From the NCBI RefSeq assembly GCF_001428125.1, contig NZ_LMSM01000007.1:96840-160839 (forward strand): 64,000 nucleotides of DNA, in the 5' to 3' direction. Every line of letters begins with the position of its first letter. Position 1 is the first letter of the stretch. Positions 17,420-24,671 of this stretch are shown piece by piece. Source of the DNA: Nocardioides sp. Soil774 (GTDB lineage: Bacteria > Actinomycetota > Actinomycetes > Propionibacteriales > Nocardioidaceae). The notes below the pieces were generated by a model. The model searched no databases. It worked only from the letters and a program-made list of their open reading frames with translations, and was not told the DNA's origin. The position numbers and the translations under genes are program-made.

Positions 17420-18175
17420 GTGCACCTTCTCGCCCCGCTCACGCGGCGCCTCTACTACCCCGGTCATCACCTCGACGCGGCGATGCGACCCTCGCCCGAA
17501 TCGACGACGTACGCCCTGCGCCACGGGTCGGTGACGCTCCGCGGCTGGACCGCCGGGTCCGGCCCCGACGCGCTGGTCTGGTTCGGCGGCAACGCCGAGG
17601 ACGTGGGCGCGCGGGCCGAGCGGCTGGCCTCGACGCTCCCGGGCCGAACGTCCTACCTCGTGGCCTACCGCGGGTACGGCGCCTCCGACGGGCTTCCGTC
17701 CGAGCGCGCGCTCGTCGACGACGGCCTGGCCCTGGTCCGTGAGGTGGCCACGAGGCACCCTCGGGTGGCGGTCGTCGGCCGCAGCCTGGGCAGCGGCGTG
17801 GCCGTGCAGGTCGCGAGCCGGCTCGGGGGCGACCCGGCCACCCGCGGCCTGATCGACGCACTGGTCCTGGTGACGCCCTTCGACTCCGTGCGGAGCATCG
17901 TGCGGCACCACGCCCGCGGCCTGCCGCTGGACGTGCTCCTCGGTGACCACTTCCGCTCCGACCTCCACGTCGGCGCGGTCACCGCCCCCGTGACGGTCGT
18001 GCGCGCCGGGCGTGACGTGGTCGTGCCACCGGCGTCGACCGACCGGCTGGTGCGCCTGCTCCCTCCGGGCGCCCGCGTCGTGGACCTTCCCGAGCGCGAC
18101 CACGCGGACGTGATCGCCGCCGACGAGACGTGGGACGCGATCGCCCGGGCCGTCGAGGGCATTGACCGGACGTAG
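17420..18175 (+). CDS. Alpha/beta hydrolase
   Basis: This 251-residue protein resembles the small alpha/beta hydrolases related to BEM46/YqkD. The oxyanion strand region is ALVWFGGNAED. The nucleophile serine sits in VVGRSLGSG, the acid is probably the Asp in RAGRDVVV, and the histidine is in ERDHADV. No clear signal peptide is seen, although the N terminus has a short hydrophobic stretch. The start is a GTG at 17420 with AGGGGGG about a dozen bases upstream; an ATG at 17483 is the alternative. The gene is on the opposite strand to its neighbours and breaks up the nusA-ylxR-infB cluster. Its substrate is unknown. Confidence 0.8.
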   Translation: MHLLAPLTRRLYYPGHHLDAAMRPSPESTTYALRHGSVTLRGWTAGSGPDALVWFGGNAEDVGARAERLASTLPGRTSYLVAYRGYGASDGLPSERALVDDGLALVREVATRHPRVAVVGRSLGSGVAVQVASRLGGDPATRGLIDALVLVTPFDSVRSIVRHHARGLPLDVLLGDHFRSDLHVGAVTAPVTVVRAGRDVVVPPASTDRLVRLLPPGARVVDLPERDHADVIAADETWDAIARAVEGIDRT

Positions 18176-18236
18176 GTCGGGTGCCGGCACGGACTGGTCG
18201 ACCGCCGTGGACGCTGGACGCACGGCATGGCGGACG

Positions 18237-18260
18237 TCGAGCGGCCGTAGGTCCGCTCGA
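18237..18260. terminator. Hairpin between convergent hydrolase and nusA genes
   Basis: TCGAGCGG (18237-18244) and CCGCTCGA (18253-18260) form an eight-base stem with an eight-base loop in the 139-base gap between two gene ends. It is probably a bidirectional terminator without a U tract. Confidence 0.5.
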
Positions 18261-18314
18261 GCGACCCGGTGGACGGGCGTGGGCCGTGACGGCCGACGAC
18301 CACCTCCGGGACGC

Positions 18315-19295
18315 TCAGTCCTCGGGCGCCGGCGCCTCGTCGGAGCGGATGTCGATGCGCCAGCCGGTGAGGCGGGCGGCGAGGCGGGCGTTCTGGCCCT
18401 CCTTGCCGATGGCCAGGGACAGCTGGAAGTCCGGCACGACGACGCGGGCCGAGCGGGCGGCCAGGTCGACGATCTCCACCGCGGTGACCCGCGCCGGGGA
18501 CAAGGCGTGGGCGACCATCTCGGCCGGGTCCTCGGCCCAGTCGACGATGTCGATCTTCTCGCCGTGCAGCTCGCTCATCACGTTGCGCACGCGCGAGCCC
18601 ATCGGCCCGATGCACGCACCCTTGGCGTTGACCCCCGGCACGGTCGAGTGCACCGCGATCTTGGTGCGGTGACCCGCCTCGCGGGCGATGCCGGCGATCT
18701 CGACGGTGCCGTCGGCGATCTCGGGGACCTCGAGGGCGAAGAGCTTCTTCACGAGCGTCGGGTGGGAGCGCGACAGGGTGATCTGGGGACCGCGCATGCC
18801 CTTGCGGACCGAGGTCACCAGGCACTTGATGCGCTCGCCGTGGACGTACTTCTCCCCCGGCACGCGCTCGCTGATCGGCAGGATCGCCTCGAGCTTGCCG
18901 AGGTCGACCATCACGTCGTCGGGGTTGCGGCCCTGCTGGATGATGCCCGAGATGATGTCGCCCTCCTTGCCGGAGAACTCGCCGAACGTCTTCTCGTCCT
19001 CGGCGTCACGGAGCCGCTGGAGCATGACCTGCTTGGCCGTCGTGGCCGCGATCCGGCCGAACCCGGCCGGGGTGTCGTCGTACTCCGGGCCGCGGGTGCC
19101 GTCCTCCTCGACCTCGCGCGCCCACACGGTCACGTGGCCGGTCTTGCGGTCCAGCTCGACCCGGGCGGGGCGCTGGGACTCGGTCGCGCGCTGGTAGGCG
19201 GTCAGCAGGGCCTGCTCGATGGCCTCGGCCAGCACCTCGAAGGAGATCTCCTTCTCGCGCTCCAGCATCCGCAGGATGCTCAGATCGATGTCCAT
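18315..19295 (-). CDS. nusA: Transcription termination/antitermination factor NusA
   Basis: NusA binds RNA polymerase and modulates pausing, termination and antitermination. The 326-residue protein has the N-terminal polymerase-binding domain ([15 protein letters not shown] start), an S1 domain and two KH domains (GxxG-like loops in GPMGSRV and AIGKEGQN). It lacks the C-terminal acidic repeats of the E. coli protein, as is normal in actinobacteria. The start shares one base with the rimP stop region, so the two are translated together. Downstream the usual ylxR partner is cut off by a gene on the other strand. Confidence 0.96.
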   Translation of the reverse strand: MDIDLSILRMLEREKEISFEVLAEAIEQALLTAYQRATESQRPARVELDRKTGHVTVWAREVEEDGTRGPEYDDTPAGFGRIAATTAKQVMLQRLRDAEDEKTFGEFSGKEGDIISGIIQQGRNPDDVMVDLGKLEAILPISERVPGEKYVHGERIKCLVTSVRKGMRGPQITLSRSHPTLVKKLFALEVPEIADGTVEIAGIAREAGHRTKIAVHSTVPGVNAKGACIGPMGSRVRNVMSELHGEKIDIVDWAEDPAEMVAHALSPARVTAVEIVDLAARSARVVVPDFQLSLAIGKEGQNARLAARLTGWRIDIRSDEAPAPED

Positions 19296-19801
19296 CAGTC
19301 GTCCTTCTTCTCTTGCTTCTCAGGCGTCTCGGTCTTGCGGTTGAACTCGACCTGCACGAGGGCCTTCGCCACGTCGGCGTAGGGCACCTCGCGCTGCTCC
19401 CCGGACACGTCGAGGGTCACCGACTCCTCGGTCGAGCCGGTGATGCGGCCGGTAAGGCTCGTGCCGTCGGCCAGGGTGGCCTTGACGAGCCGGTCGGTGT
19501 TGCGGCGCCAGTGGCGGGGCAGCGTGAGCGGACGGTCGACGCCTCGCGAGGTGACCTCGAGCGTGTAGGGCATCTCGCCCATCACGTCGGACGCGTCGAG
19601 CACCCGCGAGACCTCGCGGGTCGCGTCGGCGACGTCGTCGAGCGTGACACCGCCGTCCTTGTCGACCGCGACGCGCAGCACGCGTCGCTTGCCGGCGGGG
19701 GTGACCTCGACGGCCTCGACGTCGAGGCCCATCACGCTCAGGGGGTCGACCAGCTCCGCCTCGATGCGGTCCCGGGTGGCGTCCTGACGGGGTGTGCTCA
19801 T
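19295..19801 (-). CDS. rimP: Ribosome maturation factor RimP
   Basis: RimP assists assembly of the 30S subunit. The 168-residue protein has the normal two-domain form: an N-terminal alpha/beta domain with [15 protein letters not shown], and a C-terminal SH3-like barrel with [12 protein letters not shown]. The end is Lys/Glu rich. A perfect AAGGAGG site precedes the ATG at 19801. The gene opens the rimP-nusA transcript, and a short divergent gap separates it from the lipoprotein gene on the other strand. Confidence 0.95.
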   Translation of the reverse strand: MSTPRQDATRDRIEAELVDPLSVMGLDVEAVEVTPAGKRRVLRVAVDKDGGVTLDDVADATREVSRVLDASDVMGEMPYTLEVTSRGVDRPLTLPRHWRRNTDRLVKATLADGTSLTGRITGSTEESVTLDVSGEQREVPYADVAKALVQVEFNRKTETPEKQEKKDD

Positions 19802-19905
19802 CGGGGTGCGACCTCCTTGTGCTGTTGTCGAAGGTTCACCCTAGCGGCCCCCACCGGGCACCCGACAAAGCCCGGCGACTGGTCCGGACCGCCGGGCGCG
19901 GTGGG

Positions 19906-19911
19906 TAGGGT
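19906..19911 (+). promoter_or_regulatory. Leaderless -10 box for the lipoprotein gene
   Basis: TAGGGT is followed by a six-base spacer and the GTG at 19918, matching the leaderless pattern seen repeatedly in this window. No ribosome-binding site is visible, which favours this start over the ATG at 19951. Confidence 0.6.
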
Positions 19912-19917
19912 TCGGCC

Positions 19918-20409
19918 GTGCCCGGACGCCCGCTCTCCCGTCGTACGGCGATGGGCTCGGCGCTCGCGGCGCCCCTCGTGCTGGCTGCCTGCGACATCGA
20001 CCCACCCGCGCGCGAGAGCAGCAGTGGGCCCGCGACGGCACCGCCGCCGGAGGACGCCGACCTGGTCGCCTCGGTCGTGGCCGAGCTGGCGCGCGCGGAG
20101 GCCGTGCTGGCCGAGGCCGCGACGCGGTCCGCCGCGCTCGGCGCGGTGCGGACGGCGCACGCCGCCCACCGCGAGCTGCTCATCGGGGCGGTCGAGGGGG
20201 CCGAGCTGCCCGCCAGCGAGCCCGTGCACCTCCCGGACGACCCCGAGCGAGCCCTGTCGGTCGTCCGGCGCTCCGAGCGCCGGCTGCAGCGCGCGGTCCG
20301 CGAGGGCTGCACCGCCGCGGCGAGCGGTGACCTCGCCCGCGTGCTGGCGAGCATCGCCGCCTCCACCGCCCAGCACTCTGCCGCCCTGAGCAGCGAGGTG
20401 GCGCCATGA
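19918..20409 (+). CDS. Putative lipoprotein, partner of DUF4439 protein
   Basis: This 163-residue protein has an N-terminal signal with paired arginines (SRRTAM) and a lipobox-like LAAC at about residues 21-24, so it is probably exported, perhaps by Tat, and lipid-anchored. The mature part is almost entirely helical, with Ala, Glu and Arg heptad-like spacing and several His residues (AHAAHREL). That recalls the four-helix fold of ferritin-like proteins. It overlaps the next gene, a DUF4439 ferritin-like protein, by four bases, so the two are translated together and may interact. A metal or iron role is a guess from this pairing. Confidence 0.7.
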   Translation: MPGRPLSRRTAMGSALAAPLVLAACDIDPPARESSSGPATAPPPEDADLVASVVAELARAEAVLAEAATRSAALGAVRTAHAAHRELLIGAVEGAELPASEPVHLPDDPERALSVVRRSERRLQRAVREGCTAAASGDLARVLASIAASTAQHSAALSSEVAP

Positions 20410-20834
20410 CGACCCTCGACGCGCTGCAGGAGACGCTGGCCGCGGAGCACGCCACGCTCTACACCTACGGCGTGCTGGGCGCGCGCACCTCGCAGGGCGC
20501 CACGCCCGAGCTCTACGGCGTCCTGGACGCCGCCTACCGCCGGCACCGCTCGCGGCGCGACCAGCTGCGCCTGATGGTCGAGGAGGCCGGCGGCGAGCCG
20601 GTCGCGGCAGCGGCGGCGTACGAGCTCGACGGGAGGCTGCTGCGCGCGGACCAGCTCGCGTCCGCGGCACTCGACCTCGAGGTATCCGGGGTGCAGACGA
20701 TGCTCGCGCTCGTGGCGCAGTCGTCCGGCACCGTGCGCTCGTGGGCGCTGACCGAGGCGACCTGGTCGGCCGCGTGGCAGCTCGAGCTCGGCGGCACTCC
20801 GCAGACGTGGCCCGGAGCCCCGGAGCTCGACTGA
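20406..20834 (+). CDS. Ferritin-like DUF4439 protein
   Basis: This 142-residue protein matches the actinobacterial DUF4439 group: an all-helical ferritin-like domain with EHATLYTYGVLGA at the start and a conserved central RRDQLRLM helix. Possible metal ligands are Glu18 and the His of the same helix, but the full carboxylate set of true ferritins is not obvious. It has no signal peptide, unlike its upstream partner lipoprotein, with which it shares an ATGA overlap. Function in the family is unknown. The gene is followed by an imperfect terminator hairpin. Confidence 0.82.
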   Translation: MTTLDALQETLAAEHATLYTYGVLGARTSQGATPELYGVLDAAYRRHRSRRDQLRLMVEEAGGEPVAAAAAYELDGRLLRADQLASAALDLEVSGVQTMLALVAQSSGTVRSWALTEATWSAAWQLELGGTPQTWPGAPELD

Positions 20835-20877
20835 GCGGCCGTCGGGAGCCGCTCCGGGAACGGGAAACGGCCCGCGG

Positions 20878-20922
20878 CCTCAGCCCTTGGGAAAGTCCCG
20901 AGATCTCTCCCAAAGGCCGAGG
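20878..20922. terminator. Imperfect terminator hairpin after the DUF4439 gene
   Basis: Arms 20878-20892 and 20908-20922 pair at 13 of 15 positions around a 15-base loop. The hairpin begins 43 bases after the gene stop, on the same transcript. Confidence 0.55.
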
Positions 20923-21077
20923 ACGCGGACCGCTACATGGGGTTGGTCAGCATCACCCGTTGTGGCCCACTTGTGGGGTAGTGGTGGCCACATGCACAAT
21001 CATGCATTCGATCAGACGGTTGCGAAAGCACATCCCACTTGCATGTTCGTGCAACGCATAAACTTGCAGCACCTGCG
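20923..21077. other. AT-richer intergenic stretch with nested short dyads
   Basis: Between two convergent gene ends lies about 155 bases with lower GC than the rest of the window. It holds TGTGGCC (20961-20967) pairing with GGCCACA (20986-20992), a CCCAC-TT-GTGGG dyad inside that, and a TTGCA/TGCAA dyad further on. ACTTG is repeated three times. No convincing protein-coding frame is present. It may encode a small RNA or be a remnant of a mobile element. Confidence 0.35.
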
Positions 21078-21788
21078 TCAGCCCCAGCGGCGCACGAGAC
21101 CGGGGATCTCGGCCAGGGAGCTGATCGTCGCGTCGGGCTCGCCCTCGGTGTGCCCGACCTGCTCGACGGGGATGTTGCTGAGCGGGACGTGGATGGCGCG
21201 CAGGCCGGCGTTGTGGGCGCCCCAGACGTCGTCGAAGAGCCGGTCGCCGACGTAGACGCACGCGGCCGGGTCGTCGACGCCGACGGCTTCCATCGCGGCA
21301 CGGAACGCCAGCGGCGACGGCTTGGTCCAGGGGATCTCGCTGGAGTAGACGTCGCCGTCGACGAGGTGGTGCACCCCGTCGCGCTCGAAGAAGCCCACGT
21401 GCCACTCCCGCGGCCAGATGGTGTTGGAGAGCACGCCCACCTTGACGCCCATCCCCCGCAGCTCCTCCCACATCGGCCGCACCTCGGGATCGGTCTGGGT
21501 GTGGGGCTCCCAGAACTCGTAGTAGGCCGCGAGCAGGTCGGGGTCGTGGTCCAGGCCGGCCTCGGTGAAGAGGTCGGCGATGGTCGCGCTCCGCTGGTGG
21601 TCGCGGCTGCGCCCCCAGATCACGTCGCCCGCGCGGTGCAGGCGCGCGGCCCACGCGTGGTGGTCGTCGTCGGGGGTGGGCGTGCGGCGTACGGCGCCGG
21701 CGAGCGCCACCGACTCGGCGTGGAAGTCCACGTCGTGCCAAAGGGTCAGCGTGCCACCCCAGTCGAAGATCACTGCCTGGATCGTCAT
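21078..21788 (-). CDS. HAD family hydrolase
   Basis: This 236-residue protein has the four HAD motifs. Motif I is FDWGGTLT with the nucleophile Asp, motif II is VLSNT, motif III includes the Lys in WTKPSP, and motif IV is VGDRLFDD. The usual second aspartate of motif I is a glycine here. That is common in the FDWGGTL subgroup and may mean a non-standard phosphatase or a binding role. A helical cap of the subfamily I type lies between motifs I and II. The ATG at 21788 follows the proS stop by 15 bases, so the gene is probably co-transcribed with proS. Substrate unknown. Confidence 0.85.
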   Translation of the reverse strand: MTIQAVIFDWGGTLTLWHDVDFHAESVALAGAVRRTPTPDDDHHAWAARLHRAGDVIWGRSRDHQRSATIADLFTEAGLDHDPDLLAAYYEFWEPHTQTDPEVRPMWEELRGMGVKVGVLSNTIWPREWHVGFFERDGVHHLVDGDVYSSEIPWTKPSPLAFRAAMEAVGVDDPAACVYVGDRLFDDVWGAHNAGLRAIHVPLSNIPVEQVGHTEGEPDATISSLAEIPGLVRRWG

Positions 21789-21803
21789 GGGCGAGGACCG
21801 GAC

Positions 21804-23582
21804 CTAGCCGCGGACGAGCTCGACGATGCGGGCCGCGGCCGCGTCGACGGCGACCTCCTCGCGCTCGCCCGAGCGGCGGTCGCGCACCTCGATCGTGCCG
21901 TCGGCGAGGCCGCGGCCGATTGTGACGATGGTGGGCACGCCGATCAGCTCGGCGTCCTTGAACTTCACGCCCGGGCTGACCTTGCCGCGACGGTCGTCGA
22001 GGAGCACCTCGACGCCCTGGGCGGCGAGGTCGGCGACGAGCCGCTCGGCGGCCTCGAAGATCGCGTCCTCCTTGCCGGCGGCGACGACGTGCACGTCGGC
22101 GGGCGCGACGTTGCGGGGCCAGCAGAGGCCGATGTCGTCGAGGGTGCCCTCCGCGATGGCGGCGACGGCACGCGAGGGACCGATGCCGTAGGAGCCCATC
22201 GTGACGGTGACGAGCTTGCCGTTCTCGTCGAGCACCTTGAGCCCGAGCGCGTCGGCGTACTTGCGGCCGAGCTGGAAGATGTGGCCCATCTCGACACCGC
22301 GTGCGGACTCGAGGGTGCCCTCCCCGCAGTTGGGGCAGGCGTCGCCGTCGCGCACGTCGGCGGCCTCGATCGTGCCGTCGGGCGTGAAGTCGCGGCCGGC
22401 CACCAGGTCGACGACGTGCGACCCGGCGACGTTGGCGCCGGTCACCCAGCGCGTGCCCTCGACGACCCGAGGGTCGACGAGGTAGCGGATGCCGGACTTC
22501 GACTCCTCGCCCAGGACCTCCGGACCGATGTAGCCCTTGACCAGCGCGGGGTGCTTGGCCAGCTCGGCCTCGTCCATCGGCTCGACCTCGATGGGCTCGA
22601 GCTGGCCCTCGAGACGCTTCTGGTCGACCTCGCGGTCACCGGGCACGCCGATCGCGAGCGGCTCCCGCGTGCCGTCGGGGTGCTTGAGCACGACGAGCAC
22701 GTTCTTGAGCGTGTCGCCGGCCGCCCACGGGCGGTCGTCGCGCGGGAACGTCGCGTTGAGGTGGTCGACCAGCGTGTCGATGGTGGGCGTGTCGGGGGTG
22801 TCCTCGGCGTGCGCGGCGGGAGCGTCGTCGTACGAGATGGCTGCGGGCGCGCGCACGGCGACGGCCTCGACGTTGGCGGCGTAGTCGCAGTGGGTGCAGC
22901 GGACGTAGGTGTCCTCGCCGACCTCGGCCTTGGCGAGGAACTCCTCGCTGGCCGAGCCGCCCATGGCGCCCGAGGTCGCCTTCACGATGACGTAGTCAAA
23001 GCCGAGGCGGTCGAAGATGCGGACGTAGGCGTCGCGGTGCTGCTGGTAGGACTTCTCGAGGCCGGCGTCGTCGACGTCGAAGGAGTAGGAGTCCTTCATG
23101 ACGAACTCGCGACCGCGCAGCAGTCCGGCGCGGGGACGCGCCTCGTCGCGATACTTGTTCTGGATCTGGTAGATCGAGAGCGGCAGGTCCTTGTAGGAGG
23201 AGTAGAGGTCCTTCACCACGAGGGTGAACATCTCCTCGTGCGTGGGTCCGAGGAGGTAGTCACCGCCCTTGCGGTCCTGGATCCGGAAGAGGCTGTCGCC
23301 GTACTCCGTCCAGCGACCACTCGCGTCGTAGGGCTCGCGGGGCAGCAGCACCGGGAAGAGCATCTCCTGGGCGCCGATGGCGTCCATCTCCTCGCGGATG
23401 ATGTTCTCGATCCGGCGCAGCACCCGCAGGCCCAGCGGCAGCCAGGTGTAGAGACCCGGGGCGTTGCGGCGGATGTAGCCGGCGCGGACCAGCAAGCGGT
23501 GGCTCGGGACCTCGGCGTCGTTGGGGTCGTCGCGCAGGGTGCGCACGAACAGGGTCGACATACGGAGGATGCGGGCGGCCAT
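21804..23582 (-). CDS. proS: Prolyl-tRNA synthetase
   Basis: ProRS charges tRNA-Pro in the cytoplasm. The 592-residue protein is the bacterial type, with class II motif 1 near [15 protein letters not shown], motif 2 near [16 protein letters not shown] and motif 3 near [16 protein letters not shown]. An editing insertion domain lies between motifs 2 and 3, and a C-terminal anticodon-binding domain closes the protein. I chose the ATG at 23582 because TATCCT stands seven bases upstream, the leaderless pattern; MSTLFVRTL at 23561 is the alternative. A HAD hydrolase follows closely. Confidence 0.96.
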   Translation of the reverse strand: MAARILRMSTLFVRTLRDDPNDAEVPSHRLLVRAGYIRRNAPGLYTWLPLGLRVLRRIENIIREEMDAIGAQEMLFPVLLPREPYDASGRWTEYGDSLFRIQDRKGGDYLLGPTHEEMFTLVVKDLYSSYKDLPLSIYQIQNKYRDEARPRAGLLRGREFVMKDSYSFDVDDAGLEKSYQQHRDAYVRIFDRLGFDYVIVKATSGAMGGSASEEFLAKAEVGEDTYVRCTHCDYAANVEAVAVRAPAAISYDDAPAAHAEDTPDTPTIDTLVDHLNATFPRDDRPWAAGDTLKNVLVVLKHPDGTREPLAIGVPGDREVDQKRLEGQLEPIEVEPMDEAELAKHPALVKGYIGPEVLGEESKSGIRYLVDPRVVEGTRWVTGANVAGSHVVDLVAGRDFTPDGTIEAADVRDGDACPNCGEGTLESARGVEMGHIFQLGRKYADALGLKVLDENGKLVTVTMGSYGIGPSRAVAAIAEGTLDDIGLCWPRNVAPADVHVVAAGKEDAIFEAAERLVADLAAQGVEVLLDDRRGKVSPGVKFKDAELIGVPTIVTIGRGLADGTIEVRDRRSGEREEVAVDAAAARIVELVRG

Positions 23583-23589
23583 GCGCGCA

Positions 23590-23595
23590 AGGATA
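23590..23595 (-). promoter_or_regulatory. Leaderless -10 box for proS
   Basis: TATCCT on the minus strand, a seven-base spacer and the ATG at 23582. No Shine-Dalgarno site is visible before either candidate start. Confidence 0.55.
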
Positions 23596-23702
23596 GGTGC
23601 GCGGGCCGTGGCGCCGCACACCAGATTCGCCGGTGGGCAGGAGCAACCCCGCAGCCACGTCGTGCGTCTCTCCAGGGAGACCACACCTCAGGGGGAACCA
23701 CC

Positions 23703-24668
23703 ATGCGCCGATCGCTGCTCACCGTCCTCACCGCCGCCCTCGCGGTCGGAGGCGCCCTCGCGGTGCCCGCCCAGGCGGCCGCACCCACCGTCGACCTGCA
23801 GCCGCACCAGCTGGCGCGGGGGGCCGACATCGTGATCCCCCACATCGAGGACGGCGCGCTCGTCGACGGCGCCCGTCGCATCGACCTGCCCGGCACCGAC
23901 GCAGAGCTGCTGGGCGCCTCGGGGGACGCCTACGTCGCGTCCACCTGGCGCACCAACGCGGTCGGTGAGACACGCAGCCGCCGCATCGTGCGGGTCGAGG
24001 CCGACGGCAGCATCCGCGAGCTGCTGCGCCCGCTCGAGGCCTACGGCACGGTGCTCTCGGAGGACGGCAGCCGGCTCCTCACCGCCAGCGGGGACCGTAC
24101 GTCGCAGGTGCGGGTGTGGTCGGCCGTCGACGGCACCGAGATCGCCGCGCGCACCTTCCGCCGCTACCCGGAGGTGGTGGCGGCCGACGGCCGCAGGGTG
24201 CTCGTGCGCACCGTCGAGCGCCTGCAGTGGTGGCGCGTCGGCCGTGACTCCGTGCGCACCGTCACGCGCGCGCTGACCGGGCAGGCCAGCATCGAGCACG
24301 ACGTGCTCGTGACCTACACCGAGGACCCCTACCTCGGCGGCTGCACCCGCCTCGCGCGCCTGAGCCGGCCCGGGACGACCGTGTGGCGCTCGTGCCGCGA
24401 CCGGGTGGCCGCCTTCTCCCCCGACGGCACCCACATGCTCACCTTCGACATCCTCACCGACGGGCTCGGCCCCGGCGAGGTCCGGCTGCGCGAGCTCGAC
24501 GGCACGCTGCTCGCGACGTACCGCACCAACTGGTTCAGCGGCTGGGAGTGGGAGGCGCGGGACACGCTGCTGCTGCACGTCAACGGCTCACGGAAGTACG
24601 CCGTCGTGCGCTGCGCGCTCGACGACTGCGAGAACGCGACCGACCCGGTCCCGGTGCAGGCCCCCTGA
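23703..24668 (+). CDS. Secreted beta-propeller-like protein
   Basis: This 321-residue protein starts with a classic Sec signal peptide (about residues 1-26, ending in AQAAAP). The mature part looks like a set of propeller blades, with recurring patterns such as SEDGSRLLTASGD, FSPDGTHML and VRVWSAVDGTEI that resemble WD40 or TolB-type repeats. Two cysteine pairs (GGCTRL with RSCRD, and RCALDDC) may form disulfides outside the cell. An AGGGGGA site precedes the ATG. The gene ends only three bases from the convergent CHAT protease gene. No enzymatic motif is visible, so binding or signalling is the likely role. Confidence 0.7.
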   Translation: MRRSLLTVLTAALAVGGALAVPAQAAAPTVDLQPHQLARGADIVIPHIEDGALVDGARRIDLPGTDAELLGASGDAYVASTWRTNAVGETRSRRIVRVEADGSIRELLRPLEAYGTVLSEDGSRLLTASGDRTSQVRVWSAVDGTEIAARTFRRYPEVVAADGRRVLVRTVERLQWWRVGRDSVRTVTRALTGQASIEHDVLVTYTEDPYLGGCTRLARLSRPGTTVWRSCRDRVAAFSPDGTHMLTFDILTDGLGPGEVRLRELDGTLLATYRTNWFSGWEWEARDTLLLHVNGSRKYAVVRCALDDCENATDPVPVQAP

Positions 24669-24671
24669 GCG

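Noticed and set aside
21039..23700. Very long plus-strand open frame opposite HAD and proS
   Set aside because: Only its last part (from 23703) is a real gene with a signal peptide and ribosome site. The rest is the antisense of proS and the HAD gene.
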